Shown here piece after piece: positions 1 through 5,296 of a stretch of DNA of 5,296 nucleotides. This DNA comes from Phycisphaerae bacterium. Lineage in GTDB: Bacteria > Planctomycetota > Phycisphaerae > UBA1845 > PWPN01. The DNA lies in the NCBI GenBank assembly GCA_003557125.1, contig PWPN01000119.1, forward strand, positions 1-5,296, written 5' to 3'. The notes under the pieces are model-generated. The model searched no databases. It saw only the letters and a list, made by a program, of their open reading frames with translations, and was not told the origin of the DNA. The translations under genes were made by a program, and so were the position numbers. The first letter of the stretch is position 1; each line of letters begins with the position of its first letter.

Positions 1-70
1 CCGTAATCACCCGTAATCACCCGTAATAACCCGTAATCACCCGTAATCACCCGTAATCACCCGTAATCAC
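1..70. repeat. 10-bp tandem repeat, seven units
   Basis: Seven head-to-tail copies of CCGTAATCAC fill positions 1-70 in strict 10-bp register. The third unit (21-30) differs by one base (CCGTAATAAC). The next units, 71-80 and 81-90, are degenerate, keeping only CCGT..ACC and a C.GTAAC core, so the array decays rightward. It starts at the first base of the window and may continue to the left. No gene is visible here. The 10-bp period is close to one helical turn, so each unit would present the same DNA face, but no known binding site is recognised. It is not CRISPR-like, because there are no spacers. Confidence 0.95.
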
Positions 71-101
71 CCGTGCCACCCTGTAACGGCCGTTTCTCCC
101 T

Positions 102-132
102 ATGGGGGCCACTGGCGGCTTGTCCGCCAGTG
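102..132. repeat. Dispersed hairpin repeat, family H1, inverted copy
   Basis: Perfect 9-bp inverted repeat: arms CACTGGCGG (110-118) and CCGCCAGTG (124-132) around the 5-nt loop CTTGT. The 23-bp hairpin is the exact reverse complement of the one at 2560-2582. The adjoining ATGGGGGCC (102-110) also matches, with one mismatch, the tail following that second copy, so the repeat unit is hairpin plus a GGCxCCCAT tail. There is no T-run on either side, so nothing marks it as an intrinsic terminator. It resembles small dispersed intergenic repeats (REP or MITE-like) and lacks any transposase. Confidence 0.85.
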
Positions 133-150
133 TTTCGTGCGTGGACTCCA

Positions 151-180
151 GACGTCCGCCACGGGGGGCGGACGCTACAT
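151..180. repeat. Dispersed hairpin repeat, family H2, copy 1
   Basis: Perfect 8-bp stem: CGTCCGCC (153-160) and GGCGGACG (167-174) around loop ACGGGG. A near-identical 30-nt element lies at 2473-2502 in the same orientation. There the third stem base is G instead of T and its partner is C instead of A, so pairing is preserved by a double change. The shared outer bases (GA before, CTACA after) show that the whole 30-nt block is the unit. Role unknown. Confidence 0.85.
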
Positions 181-182
181 CG

Positions 183-257
183 CTTCCTCACGGTCGCGGC
201 TCGGATGCAGATAGCTCCCACACGGTCGCGGCTCGGATTCCCGGTTGCGGCTCGGAT
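183..257. repeat. 32-bp-period repeat array, family R (left flank)
   Basis: The core ACGGTCGCGGCTCGGAT occurs at 190-206 and again at 222-238, exactly 32 bp apart. A third copy lacking the first A and with one change (CGGTTGCGGCTCGGAT) is at 242-257. ATAGCTCCC also repeats at 211-219 and 256-264. The block 183-219 matches the reverse complement of 2340-2376 at 34 of 37 positions, so this is a dispersed repeat present in inverted orientation on the far side of gene 1. It stops about 25 bp before the proposed promoter of gene 1. No coding potential is claimed; the open frame that crosses it is an extension of gene 1 upstream of its likely start. Confidence 0.85.
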
Positions 258-281
258 AGCTCCCGTTGCACGTGGGCCGTT

Positions 282-309
282 TTGTCCGCACATCGCGTCG
301 AGGTACAAT
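282..309 (+). promoter_or_regulatory. Candidate sigma70-type promoter of gene 1
   Basis: TTGTCC (282-287, four of six matches to TTGACA) and TACAAT (304-309, five of six matches to TATAAT) are separated by 16 bp. Transcription would begin around 316, giving a leader of about 40 nt before the TTG start at 357. The position just after the repeat block and just before a strong ribosome-binding site makes biological sense. This is a consensus match only; promoter consensus in the host phylum may differ. Confidence 0.45.
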
Positions 310-341
310 GGCCGATTGCTTTTTACTTTTTGGGGGCCATC

Positions 342-359
342 GGGGAGGCCCGCGTCTTG
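342..359 (+). promoter_or_regulatory. Shine-Dalgarno and TTG start of gene 1
   Basis: GGGGAGG at 342-348 contains a perfect GGAGG, eight bases ahead of TTG at 357. This pairing fixes the start, because the resulting protein begins MDPTTLIVRGAREHNL, the usual UvrA opening a few residues before the first strand. A short GC stem (GGGCC 334-338 with GGCCC 347-351) would place most of the Shine-Dalgarno in its loop. That could moderate initiation but is too short to call regulatory. Confidence 0.7.
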
Positions 360-2318
360 GATCCGACCACACTTATCGTTCGCGGTGCCCGGGAGCACAA
401 CCTCCGGGACGTCTCGCTCGACCTGCCGCACGGCAGACTCATCTGCTTTACGGGCGTCTCGGGCAGCGGCAAGAGCAGCCTGGCCTTCGATACGCTCTAC
501 GCCGAGGGCCAGCGGCGCTACATCGAGTCGCTGTCCGCCTATGCGCGGCAGTTCCTGGGCACGCTCTCCAAGCCGGACGTCGACCAGATCACGGGGCTCG
601 CCCCGTCCGTTGCGATCCATCAGAAATCGACCGGGTGGAATCCGCGCTCCACGGTCGGGACGGTAACGGGCATCTACGATTTCCTTCGCGTCCTGTACGC
701 ACGGGCCGGCCGACAGCACTGCCCGCGGTGCGATCAGCCGATCACCGCCCAGACTTCCGAAGCGATCGTCGGTCGCATCCTGACGCTACCGGAAGGGACG
801 TCCATCGTCATCCTCGCCCCGGTCGTGCGTGGCCAGAAGGGCGAGCATGTCGAACTGTTGGCCGACCTGAAGCGACGCGGCTACGTACGGGCCCGGATCG
901 ACGGCCACATTGCCCGACTCGATGAGGCGCCCCGTCTCGGCCGACACAATCGCCATGACATCGAGGTCGTCGTCGATCGGCTCACGGTCGGCCCGGAAAT
1001 TCGCACGCGGCTGGCCGAGGCAGTCGAGAGTGCCCTCGCGCTCGGGGACGACACGCTGATCGTCGCCCCCGCCGACGCGCCGCGTGTAAGCGGGCGCACT
1101 GCTCGCCGTGCACGCCGGGACGGGGACGCCGGTGTCCGGAGCGACCTTGTGCTGTCCTCGCGGTACGCCTGTGCGGATTGCGGGATCGGCCTGGACGCGC
1201 CGGGCCCGCAGCTGTTCAGCTTCAACTCGCCGGTCGGCATGTGCATGACCTGCGACGGCATGGGCACGACCTACACGTTCGACCCGGAACTGCTCGTGCC
1301 GGACCCGTCGTTGAACTTCTTCGCGCCCTGCATCGCACCGATGCGCCATACGCCGGGCCGGTGGCGGCGGCATCTTTACGAAGGCGTCGCACGGCACGTC
1401 GGCTTCGACATCCATCGGCCCTGGAACAAGCTGCCGGCCCGCGCGCGGGACGCGCTGCTCTATGGGACGGGCGATGCGCACATCACGTACGAATGGCGCT
1501 ATCGCGGCACGTCCTACAAGCATGGCGGCACCTTCGACGGCGTGATCGCCGAGCTCGGCGCCAAATACCGCCAGGCGAAGGCGGGATTCGTCCGCAAGTA
1601 CTACGAAAAATTCATGCGGCTGCGTCCGTGCGACACCTGCCGGGGCAGTCGGCTCAACGACCAGGCGCGTGCGGTGCGCGTCGGCGGTGAGGCGATTCAT
1701 TCGCTTTGCGCGATGTGCGTCGGCGATATCCGCACGTTTTTGGATCGGCTCGAGCTCGGGCCGACCGAGACGATCATCGCTTCGCAAGTGCTCAAGGAAC
1801 TCCGCGGGCGACTCGGGTTCCTCTCGGATGTGGGGCTCGATTACCTGACGCTCGATCGCGGGGCACCGACGCTGTCCGGCGGCGAGTCGCAACGCATCCG
1901 GTTGGCCGGCCAGATCGGCAGCGGGCTGGTCGGGGTGCTCTACGTGCTCGATGAGCCTTCGATCGGCCTGCACCCGCGCGACAACGAACGGCTGCTCGAC
2001 AGCCTTTGCCGGCTGCGGGACATGGGCAATACGGTGATCGTCGTCGAACACGACGAGGCGACGATGCGTGCGGCTGACTGGATCGTGGATTTCGGTCCCG
2101 GGCCCGGTGTGCGGGGCGGGCACGTGGTCGCGACGGGCACGGTCGGCCAGATCGCGCGCGACACCTCGTCGGTGACCGGGGACTACCTGGCCGGCCGACG
2201 TCGGATCGAGGTTCCGGCGCAGCGGCGGCCCGTCGATGTGCGCACGATGCCCGGGGCAGACGGTCGCAAGAAAAAAACAGGACGCAAGGGACGGTCGAAG
2301 CGTGCTGAGAGTGCTTAA
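357..2318 (+). CDS. uvrA: UvrA N-terminal half (NBD-I only), split excinuclease ABC subunit A
   Basis: Cytoplasmic ABC-type ATPase half involved in lesion recognition and UvrB loading in nucleotide excision repair. From TTG 357 the product is 653 aa. Domains in order: Walker [10 protein letters not shown] (33-41, K39); [10 protein letters not shown] (59-68); Q-loop area with IHQK (87-90) where most UvrAs have I-D/E-QK; first zinc pair C122/C125, probably completed by C425/C428; a canonical UvrB-binding region (about 150-215); zinc finger CX2C-X20-CX2C (C272, C275, C296, C299); insertion domain (about 300-420); signature LSGGE (506-510); Walker B VLDEP (530-534); H-loop EHD (564-566). It then ends in a Lys/Arg-rich tail where a normal UvrA (about 940 aa in E. 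coli) would continue into NBD-II. All catalytic motifs are intact, so it looks functional rather than decayed. It is followed 332 bp later by the missing NBD-II. An upstream in-frame ATG at 102 lies in repeats and is disfavoured. Confidence 0.93.
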   Translation: MDPTTLIVRGAREHNLRDVSLDLPHGRLICFTGVSGSGKSSLAFDTLYAEGQRRYIESLSAYARQFLGTLSKPDVDQITGLAPSVAIHQKSTGWNPRSTVGTVTGIYDFLRVLYARAGRQHCPRCDQPITAQTSEAIVGRILTLPEGTSIVILAPVVRGQKGEHVELLADLKRRGYVRARIDGHIARLDEAPRLGRHNRHDIEVVVDRLTVGPEIRTRLAEAVESALALGDDTLIVAPADAPRVSGRTARRARRDGDAGVRSDLVLSSRYACADCGIGLDAPGPQLFSFNSPVGMCMTCDGMGTTYTFDPELLVPDPSLNFFAPCIAPMRHTPGRWRRHLYEGVARHVGFDIHRPWNKLPARARDALLYGTGDAHITYEWRYRGTSYKHGGTFDGVIAELGAKYRQAKAGFVRKYYEKFMRLRPCDTCRGSRLNDQARAVRVGGEAIHSLCAMCVGDIRTFLDRLELGPTETIIASQVLKELRGRLGFLSDVGLDYLTLDRGAPTLSGGESQRIRLAGQIGSGLVGVLYVLDEPSIGLHPRDNERLLDSLCRLRDMGNTVIVVEHDEATMRAADWIVDFGPGPGVRGGHVVATGTVGQIARDTSSVTGDYLAGRRRIEVPAQRRPVDVRTMPGADGRKKKTGRKGRSKRAESA

Positions 2319-2335
2319 AGAGTGGCAGGCATCCG

Positions 2336-2378
2336 GTGAGGGAGCGATCTGCATCGGAGCCGCGACCGTGAGGGAGCG
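2336..2378. repeat. Family R repeat, inverted copy (right flank)
   Basis: GTGAGGGAGCG occurs at 2336-2346 and 2368-2378, again a 32-bp period as in the left-flank array. The stretch 2340-2376 is the reverse complement of 183-219 with 34 of 37 bases identical. It begins only 17 bp after the gene 1 stop codon. Confidence 0.85.
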
Positions 2379-2381
2379 GGA

Positions 2382-2433
2382 GGGTGGTACGAGCGACTCG
2401 CCCGTCGGCAGGGCGAACCGCACTGGCAGACAA
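2382..2433. repeat. 52-bp direct repeat, copy 1 (decayed hairpins)
   Basis: Matches 2521-2572 at 46 of 52 positions with no gap. Its first hairpin (ACGAGCG / CGCCCGT) has one mismatch. The hairpin starting CACTGGCAG at 2420 has lost its right arm, although the downstream tail TGGCACCCATGCA (2439-2451) survives. The loss of pairing suggests that this is the older, degenerating copy. Confidence 0.85.
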
Positions 2434-2472
2434 TGTTGTGGCACCCATGCAAGGTGAGCAGTGCCTGATAAG

Positions 2473-2502
2473 GACGGCCGCCACGGGGGGCGGCCGCTAC
2501 AA
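2473..2502. repeat. Dispersed hairpin repeat, family H2, copy 2
   Basis: Perfect 8-bp stem CGGCCGCC (2475-2482) and GGCGGCCG (2489-2496) with loop ACGGGG, the same loop as at 151-180. Compared with that copy, one stem pair has changed from T-A to G-C on both arms together. No T-run follows, so it is not a standard terminator, although so stable a stem could still pause transcription between the two genes. Confidence 0.85.
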
Positions 2503-2520
2503 GATGGAACGGATCTCGCC

Positions 2521-2572
2521 GGGTGGTACGGGCGTCTCGCCCGTCGGTAGTACGAACCGCACTGGCGGACAA
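2521..2572. repeat. 52-bp direct repeat, copy 2 (intact)
   Basis: Second copy of the 2382-2433 repeat. It contains a perfect 7-bp hairpin ACGGGCG (2528-2534) and CGCCCGT (2538-2544) with loop TCT, and runs into the intact H1 hairpin. The shared part continues beyond 2572 into the GGCACCCATGCA tail, so the real unit is about 75 bp. Confidence 0.85.
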
Positions 2573-2591
2573 GCCGCCAGTGGCACCCATG
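2560..2591. repeat. Dispersed hairpin repeat, family H1, direct copy
   Basis: Arms CACTGGCGG (2560-2568) and CCGCCAGTG (2574-2582) around ACAAG form a perfect 9-bp stem. The 23-bp hairpin is the exact reverse complement of 110-132. The following GGCACCCAT tail is also shared with that copy (one mismatch). It overlaps the end of the 52-bp repeat. Confidence 0.85.
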
Positions 2592-2626
2592 CAGAGGTAC
2601 CCATGCAGGGGCACCCATGACAGGAT
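2585..2626. repeat. 14-bp tandem triplet upstream of gene 2
   Basis: Three units begin with ACCCATG at 2585, 2599 and 2613, exactly 14 bp apart. The first two share ACCCATGCAG and the third diverges after ACCCATG. The unit appears to be an expansion of the tail of the H1 repeat. Each unit carries an ATG, and because 14 is not a multiple of three the three ATGs lie in different frames. The array ends about 12 bp before the gene 2 Shine-Dalgarno. Confidence 0.8.
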
Positions 2627-2646
2627 ATGTTTCGAGCAGGAAGTGA
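2617..2646 (+). CDS. Possible 9-aa leader ORF before gene 2
   Basis: ATG at 2617 reads MTGYVSSRK and stops at TGA 2644-2646, four bases before the GTG of gene 2. AGGGG at 2607-2611 lies five bases ahead and could serve as its ribosome-binding site. Its last codons contain the Shine-Dalgarno of gene 2, a layout compatible with translational coupling. So short a frame can arise by chance, especially in a repeat supplying ATGs, so this is a weak call. Confidence 0.15.
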   Translation: MTGYVSSRK

Positions 2647-2653
2647 GTAAGTG
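2638..2653 (+). promoter_or_regulatory. Shine-Dalgarno and GTG start of gene 2
   Basis: AGGAAG at 2638-2643 is seven bases ahead of GTG 2651. An in-frame TAA (2648-2650) directly abuts the GTG, so this is the most upstream possible start in the frame. The next plausible NBD-II residues ([12 protein letters not shown]) begin about 35 codons later. No convincing separate promoter was seen in the gap. Confidence 0.75.
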
Positions 2654-5296
2654 AGTCAGACAGCGCGCAAAACCAAAGCACGGCGCAAACGAGCAGCCTC
2701 GCCCGGCCGTTCGCGCGACGGTGCATCTTCCGACGGGAAGTTGCGCTGGCTTACCGTGCGCGGCGCGCGCCATCACAACCTCAAGAACATCGATGTGCCG
2801 ATCCCGCTGGGCCGCTTCGTTTGCGTGACGGGCGTCTCGGGCAGCGGCAAGAGTTCGCTGGTGATCGACATTCTGCGCGAAGTGCTGACACGCGACCTGA
2901 ACGGAGCGATCAACGTCGCGCCGGGCGTGCACGATCGGATCGACGGGGGCGAGCACCTCGACAAGGTCATCGACATCGACCAGAAGCCCATCGGCCGCAC
3001 GCCTCGCAGCAACCCGGCCACCTACATCAAAGTCTTCGACGAGATCCGCAGCCTGTTTGCCAAGTTGCCCGACGCGGTCGTCCGCGGCTATCGGCCGGGC
3101 CGATTCAGTTTCAACGTGCCGGCCGGTCGCACCGGCGGGGGGCGCTGCGAAGCGTGCGAAGGCAACGGTGCCAACAAGCTCGACATGGAGTTCCTGGCCG
3201 ACCTGTGGGTGACCTGCCCGGTTTGCGACGGGCACCGGTTCAACCGCGAGACGCTTCAGATCCACTACCGCGGCAAGAGCATCGCCGACGTGCTCGAGAT
3301 GGATGTCCAGGAGGCCCTCGCGCATTTCGAGAACATCCCCAGGATCAACGCGATGCTCCGCACGCTCCACGAGGTCGGTCTGGACTACATCAAGCTCGGC
3401 CAGGCGGCGCCGACGCTCTCCGGCGGCGAGGCGCAGCGGGTGAAACTCGCGCGCGAGCTGGTCAAGCGGAGCACAGGCCGAACGCTTTACATTCTTGACG
3501 AGCCGACGACGGGGCTGCACTTCGAGGACATTCGTCGGCTGCTCGCGGTGCTGCACGGCTTCGTGGATGCGGGCAACACGGTCGTCGTCATCGAGCACAA
3601 TCTCGACGTCATCAAGACGGCGGACTGGGTGATCGACCTGGGGCCTGAAGGCGGCGAGGCGGGCGGGTACCTCGTCGCGGCCGGTACGCCGGAGGAGGTC
3701 GCTGCGCGCCCCGAATCGCATACGGCTGCCCCCCTGCGCGAAGCGCTCACGAACCATGCGGCTGTCCCATCGGCGCGCACCGGTCGGGCGGGGCGTTCGC
3801 AGCGCAAGAAGAAGCCGGCCGACGGACGGCTCACGGAGGTTTCCGTCGTCGGGGCGAGCCAGCACAACCTCAAGGACATCACGGTGCGTTTCCCGCGCTC
3901 GAAGATGACGGTCTGCAGCGGCGTGTCCGGTAGCGGCAAGAGCAGTTTCGCGATGGACACGGTCTACGCGGAGGGCCAGCGCCGCTACGTCGAATCGCTC
4001 AGCGCGTACGCACGGCAGTTCCTCGGCCAGGCAGCCAAGCCGAAGGTCGAGCAGATCGCGGGGCTCTCGCCTGCGGTGAGTATCGAACAGAAGAGCGCGA
4101 GCCGTTCGCCGCGTTCGACCGTCGGCACGATCACCGAGATCTACGATTACATGCGCGTGCTCTGGTCGCGCGTCGGCGAGCCCTACTGCCCCCATTGCGA
4201 CGTACCGATCGGCACGCAGACCTCCGACGAAATCGTCGACCGGATCATGGCGCTGCCGACGGACACGCGCCTGCTGCTGCTGGCAGCCATCGAATGCGGG
4301 CAGGGCGAAAGCTACGACGCATTGTTCGCCCGCCAGCGCGCCAACGGGTTCGCGCGCGTACGCGTCGATGGGCAGGTGCACGAACTGTCGTCCCCGCCTC
4401 ACCTCGACCCGCGCGCCCGCTATGCGGTCGAACTGGTCGTCGACCGTGTCGTGGTCCGCGCACGGCAGCGCGCGCGGATCGCCGAGTCCGTCGAGCTGGC
4501 GCTTTCGGTCGGCAACGGCTGGATGACGGCGGCATCGGTCGACAACGGGCAAGAGCACCGTTTTTCCCAGCACCGCTCCTGCACGCAGTGCGGCCGAAGC
4601 TACGACGATCTGATGCCGCACCATTTCTCGTTCAACAACCGCCTCGGGTGGTGCCCGACGTGCGAAGGGCTCGGCACGCAGCAGGGGGCGAGCGTCAGCC
4701 TCATCGTGGCCGATCCCCGCCGGTCCCTGCGGGGCGGTGCGATCGCGGGATGGCACCGGCTGGACGAAGAGCCTCTTTTGCGGGGCATGGTCCAGTGCGT
4801 CGCCGATTACGAGGGCATCTCGCTCGACACGCCCTGGTGCGAACTGCCCGACTCGGCCCGGCACGCGTTTCTCTATGGGACCGGCCCGCACTGGCATGAA
4901 GGACCGTTCGGCACGCGGTTCCAATGGAAGGGGTTTTACCCGGCCATCGACGAGGCGACGCGCAGCAGCTGGCAATACCGCCAGAAACTCAGCCATTTGA
5001 CCACCGAGGTCGCCTGCCAGCGGTGCGGAGGCGGGCGCCTGCGGGAAGACGCAGCCGTCGTCCGCGTCGGAGGCTCGACGCTGACATCGATTGTCACGCG
5101 CCCGCTCGAAGAAGCCCTCGCGTTTTTCAAGGCGCTCGACCTCGACGCACGCCAGCGCAAGATCGCCGGTGAACTGCTCATCGAGATCCGCGGCCGACTT
5201 CAATTCCTCGTCGACGTCGGGCTTACGTACCTGACGCTCAACCGGTCGGGGCCGTCGCTGTCGGGTGGCGAATCCCAGCGCATCCGGCTAGCTTCG
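2651..5296 (+). CDS. uvrA: UvrA C-half fused to second UvrA N-half (NBD-II, NBD-I'), partial
   Basis: Excision-repair ABC ATPase; 882 codons are visible and the frame is open at the right edge. Residues 1-35 are a basic leader. First module (about 36-366) is a UvrA C-terminal half: Walker [10 protein letters not shown] (61-69, K67), [16 protein letters not shown] with Q111, zinc finger CX2C-X19-CX2C (C166, C169, C189, C192), [15 protein letters not shown] from 256, Walker [11 protein letters not shown] (281-290), EHN (315-317), and the usual UvrA ending near 366. A basic linker (367-393) leads to a second N-terminal half from L394: Walker A (424-432, K430), [26 protein letters not shown]2C at C513/C516 with partner pair C789/C792, zinc finger CX2C-X20-CX2C (C644, C647, C668, C671), and [13 protein letters not shown] from 870. 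Its Walker B and any second NBD-II lie outside the window. The UvrB-binding region of this second half is visibly more divergent than that of gene 1. All visible ATPase motifs are intact. Confidence 0.93.
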   Translation, partial: MSQTARKTKARRKRAASPGRSRDGASSDGKLRWLTVRGARHHNLKNIDVPIPLGRFVCVTGVSGSGKSSLVIDILREVLTRDLNGAINVAPGVHDRIDGGEHLDKVIDIDQKPIGRTPRSNPATYIKVFDEIRSLFAKLPDAVVRGYRPGRFSFNVPAGRTGGGRCEACEGNGANKLDMEFLADLWVTCPVCDGHRFNRETLQIHYRGKSIADVLEMDVQEALAHFENIPRINAMLRTLHEVGLDYIKLGQAAPTLSGGEAQRVKLARELVKRSTGRTLYILDEPTTGLHFEDIRRLLAVLHGFVDAGNTVVVIEHNLDVIKTADWVIDLGPEGGEAGGYLVAAGTPEEVAARPESHTAAPLREALTNHAAVPSARTGRAGRSQRKKKPADGRLTEVSVVGASQHNLKDITVRFPRSKMTVCSGVSGSGKSSFAMDTVYAEGQRRYVESLSAYARQFLGQAAKPKVEQIAGLSPAVSIEQKSASRSPRSTVGTITEIYDYMRVLWSRVGEPYCPHCDVPIGTQTSDEIVDRIMALPTDTRLLLLAAIECGQGESYDALFARQRANGFARVRVDGQVHELSSPPHLDPRARYAVELVVDRVVVRARQRARIAESVELALSVGNGWMTAASVDNGQEHRFSQHRSCTQCGRSYDDLMPHHFSFNNRLGWCPTCEGLGTQQGASVSLIVADPRRSLRGGAIAGWHRLDEEPLLRGMVQCVADYEGISLDTPWCELPDSARHAFLYGTGPHWHEGPFGTRFQWKGFYPAIDEATRSSWQYRQKLSHLTTEVACQRCGGGRLREDAAVVRVGGSTLTSIVTRPLEEALAFFKALDLDARQRKIAGELLIEIRGRLQFLVDVGLTYLTLNRSGPSLSGGESQRIRLAS

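Larger units (their letters stand above)
2319..2650. other. Repeat-filled gap between the two uvrA genes
   Basis: This 332-bp gap holds no gene of recognisable family. From left to right it contains an inverted family R repeat, a decayed 52-bp direct repeat, hairpin H2, an intact 52-bp direct repeat ending in hairpin H1, a 14-bp tandem triplet and the ribosome-binding site of gene 2. No intrinsic terminator (stem followed by T-run) is visible after the TAA at 2316-2318, so read-through transcription from gene 1 into gene 2 is possible. Gene 1 is read in the frame of position 357 and gene 2 in that of 2651. These differ, and the gene 2 frame carries TGA 2618 and TAA 2648 just before its start. 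Confidence 0.85.

Noticed and set aside
1..257. CRISPR array
   Set aside because: The 10-bp units have no spacers, the 32-bp-period repeat has conserved rather than unique intervening sequence, and no cas gene is present.
308..310. ATG 308 as start of gene 1
   Set aside because: It is out of frame with the UvrA reading frame and overlaps the candidate -10 element.
102..356. ATG 102 as start of gene 1
   Set aside because: The added 85 residues are encoded by hairpins and dispersed repeats, lie upstream of the candidate promoter, and resemble no UvrA N-terminus; TTG 357 has a far better ribosome-binding site context.
357..2318. Gene 1 as a uvrA pseudogene fragment
   Set aside because: Walker A, signature, Walker B, H-loop and all zinc cysteines are intact, there are no internal stops, and it has a good start context; decay would be expected to break some of these.
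2473..2582. Rho-independent terminators at the intergenic hairpins
   Set aside because: The stems are strong and GC-rich, but none is followed by a T-run on either strand, and identical hairpins occur upstream of gene 1 where termination is not expected.
2316..2653. Split caused by a simple sequencing frameshift
   Set aside because: The two genes are separated by 332 bp of repeats. Gene 2 has TGA 2618 and TAA 2648 in frame before its GTG plus its own Shine-Dalgarno, so no single indel would rejoin them.
786..2726. 646-codon open frame on the minus strand
   Set aside because: It is antisense to gene 1 and runs through the intergenic repeats; no family motif is present, so it is a shadow of the uvrA coding bias.
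2315..5203. 962-codon open frame on the minus strand
   Set aside because: It lies wholly opposite gene 2 and the repeat gap and shows no recognisable domain, only an Arg/Ala-rich composition. Long antisense frames are expected opposite GC-rich genes with strong third-position bias.

Overview
The window is GC-rich bacterial DNA dominated by one protein family: UvrA, the damage-sensing ABC ATPase of nucleotide excision repair. Two collinear plus-strand genes are present. The first (357-2318, 653 aa) is only the N-terminal half of a UvrA: nucleotide-binding domain I (NBD-I) with its UvrB-binding, signature and insertion regions. The second (2651 to the right edge, 882 aa visible, open-ended) begins with a UvrA C-terminal half (NBD-II) and runs in frame into a second N-terminal half (NBD-I'), which is cut by the window edge just after its LSGGE signature. 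Read in order, the layout is N1 | C1-N2-(C2 expected outside). This is the order of the double-length, four-ATPase UvrA that I recall from Chlamydia and planctomycetes, but here it is broken into two genes at the N1/C1 junction.

Region by region: 1-70 is a perfect-register 10-bp tandem repeat. Positions 71-281 hold hairpins and a dispersed 32-bp-period repeat. Positions 282-356 hold a plausible sigma70-type promoter and a strong Shine-Dalgarno placed for a TTG start. Positions 357-2318 are the NBD-I gene. The 332-bp gap 2319-2650 is almost entirely repeats: the 32-bp repeat in inverted orientation, two 52-bp direct repeats, three hairpins and a 14-bp tandem triplet. It ends in a Shine-Dalgarno and a GTG start. 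The second gene fills the remainder.

The same repeat modules flank gene 1 on both sides, mostly in inverted orientation, and one hairpin shows a compensatory base-pair change between its two copies. My reading is that repeats invaded the linker of an ancestral double-length uvrA and split it, with the downstream part gaining its own start. Within a UvrA monomer NBD-I and NBD-II are understood to build the ATP sites together, so the two products should have to associate to form the N1/C1 pair.

A planctomycete or other PVC-group organism is suggested by the double-UvrA layout, the repeat style (GC-rich hairpins in short intergenic mosaics) and the high GC. This is inference from memory of those groups, not a database result.
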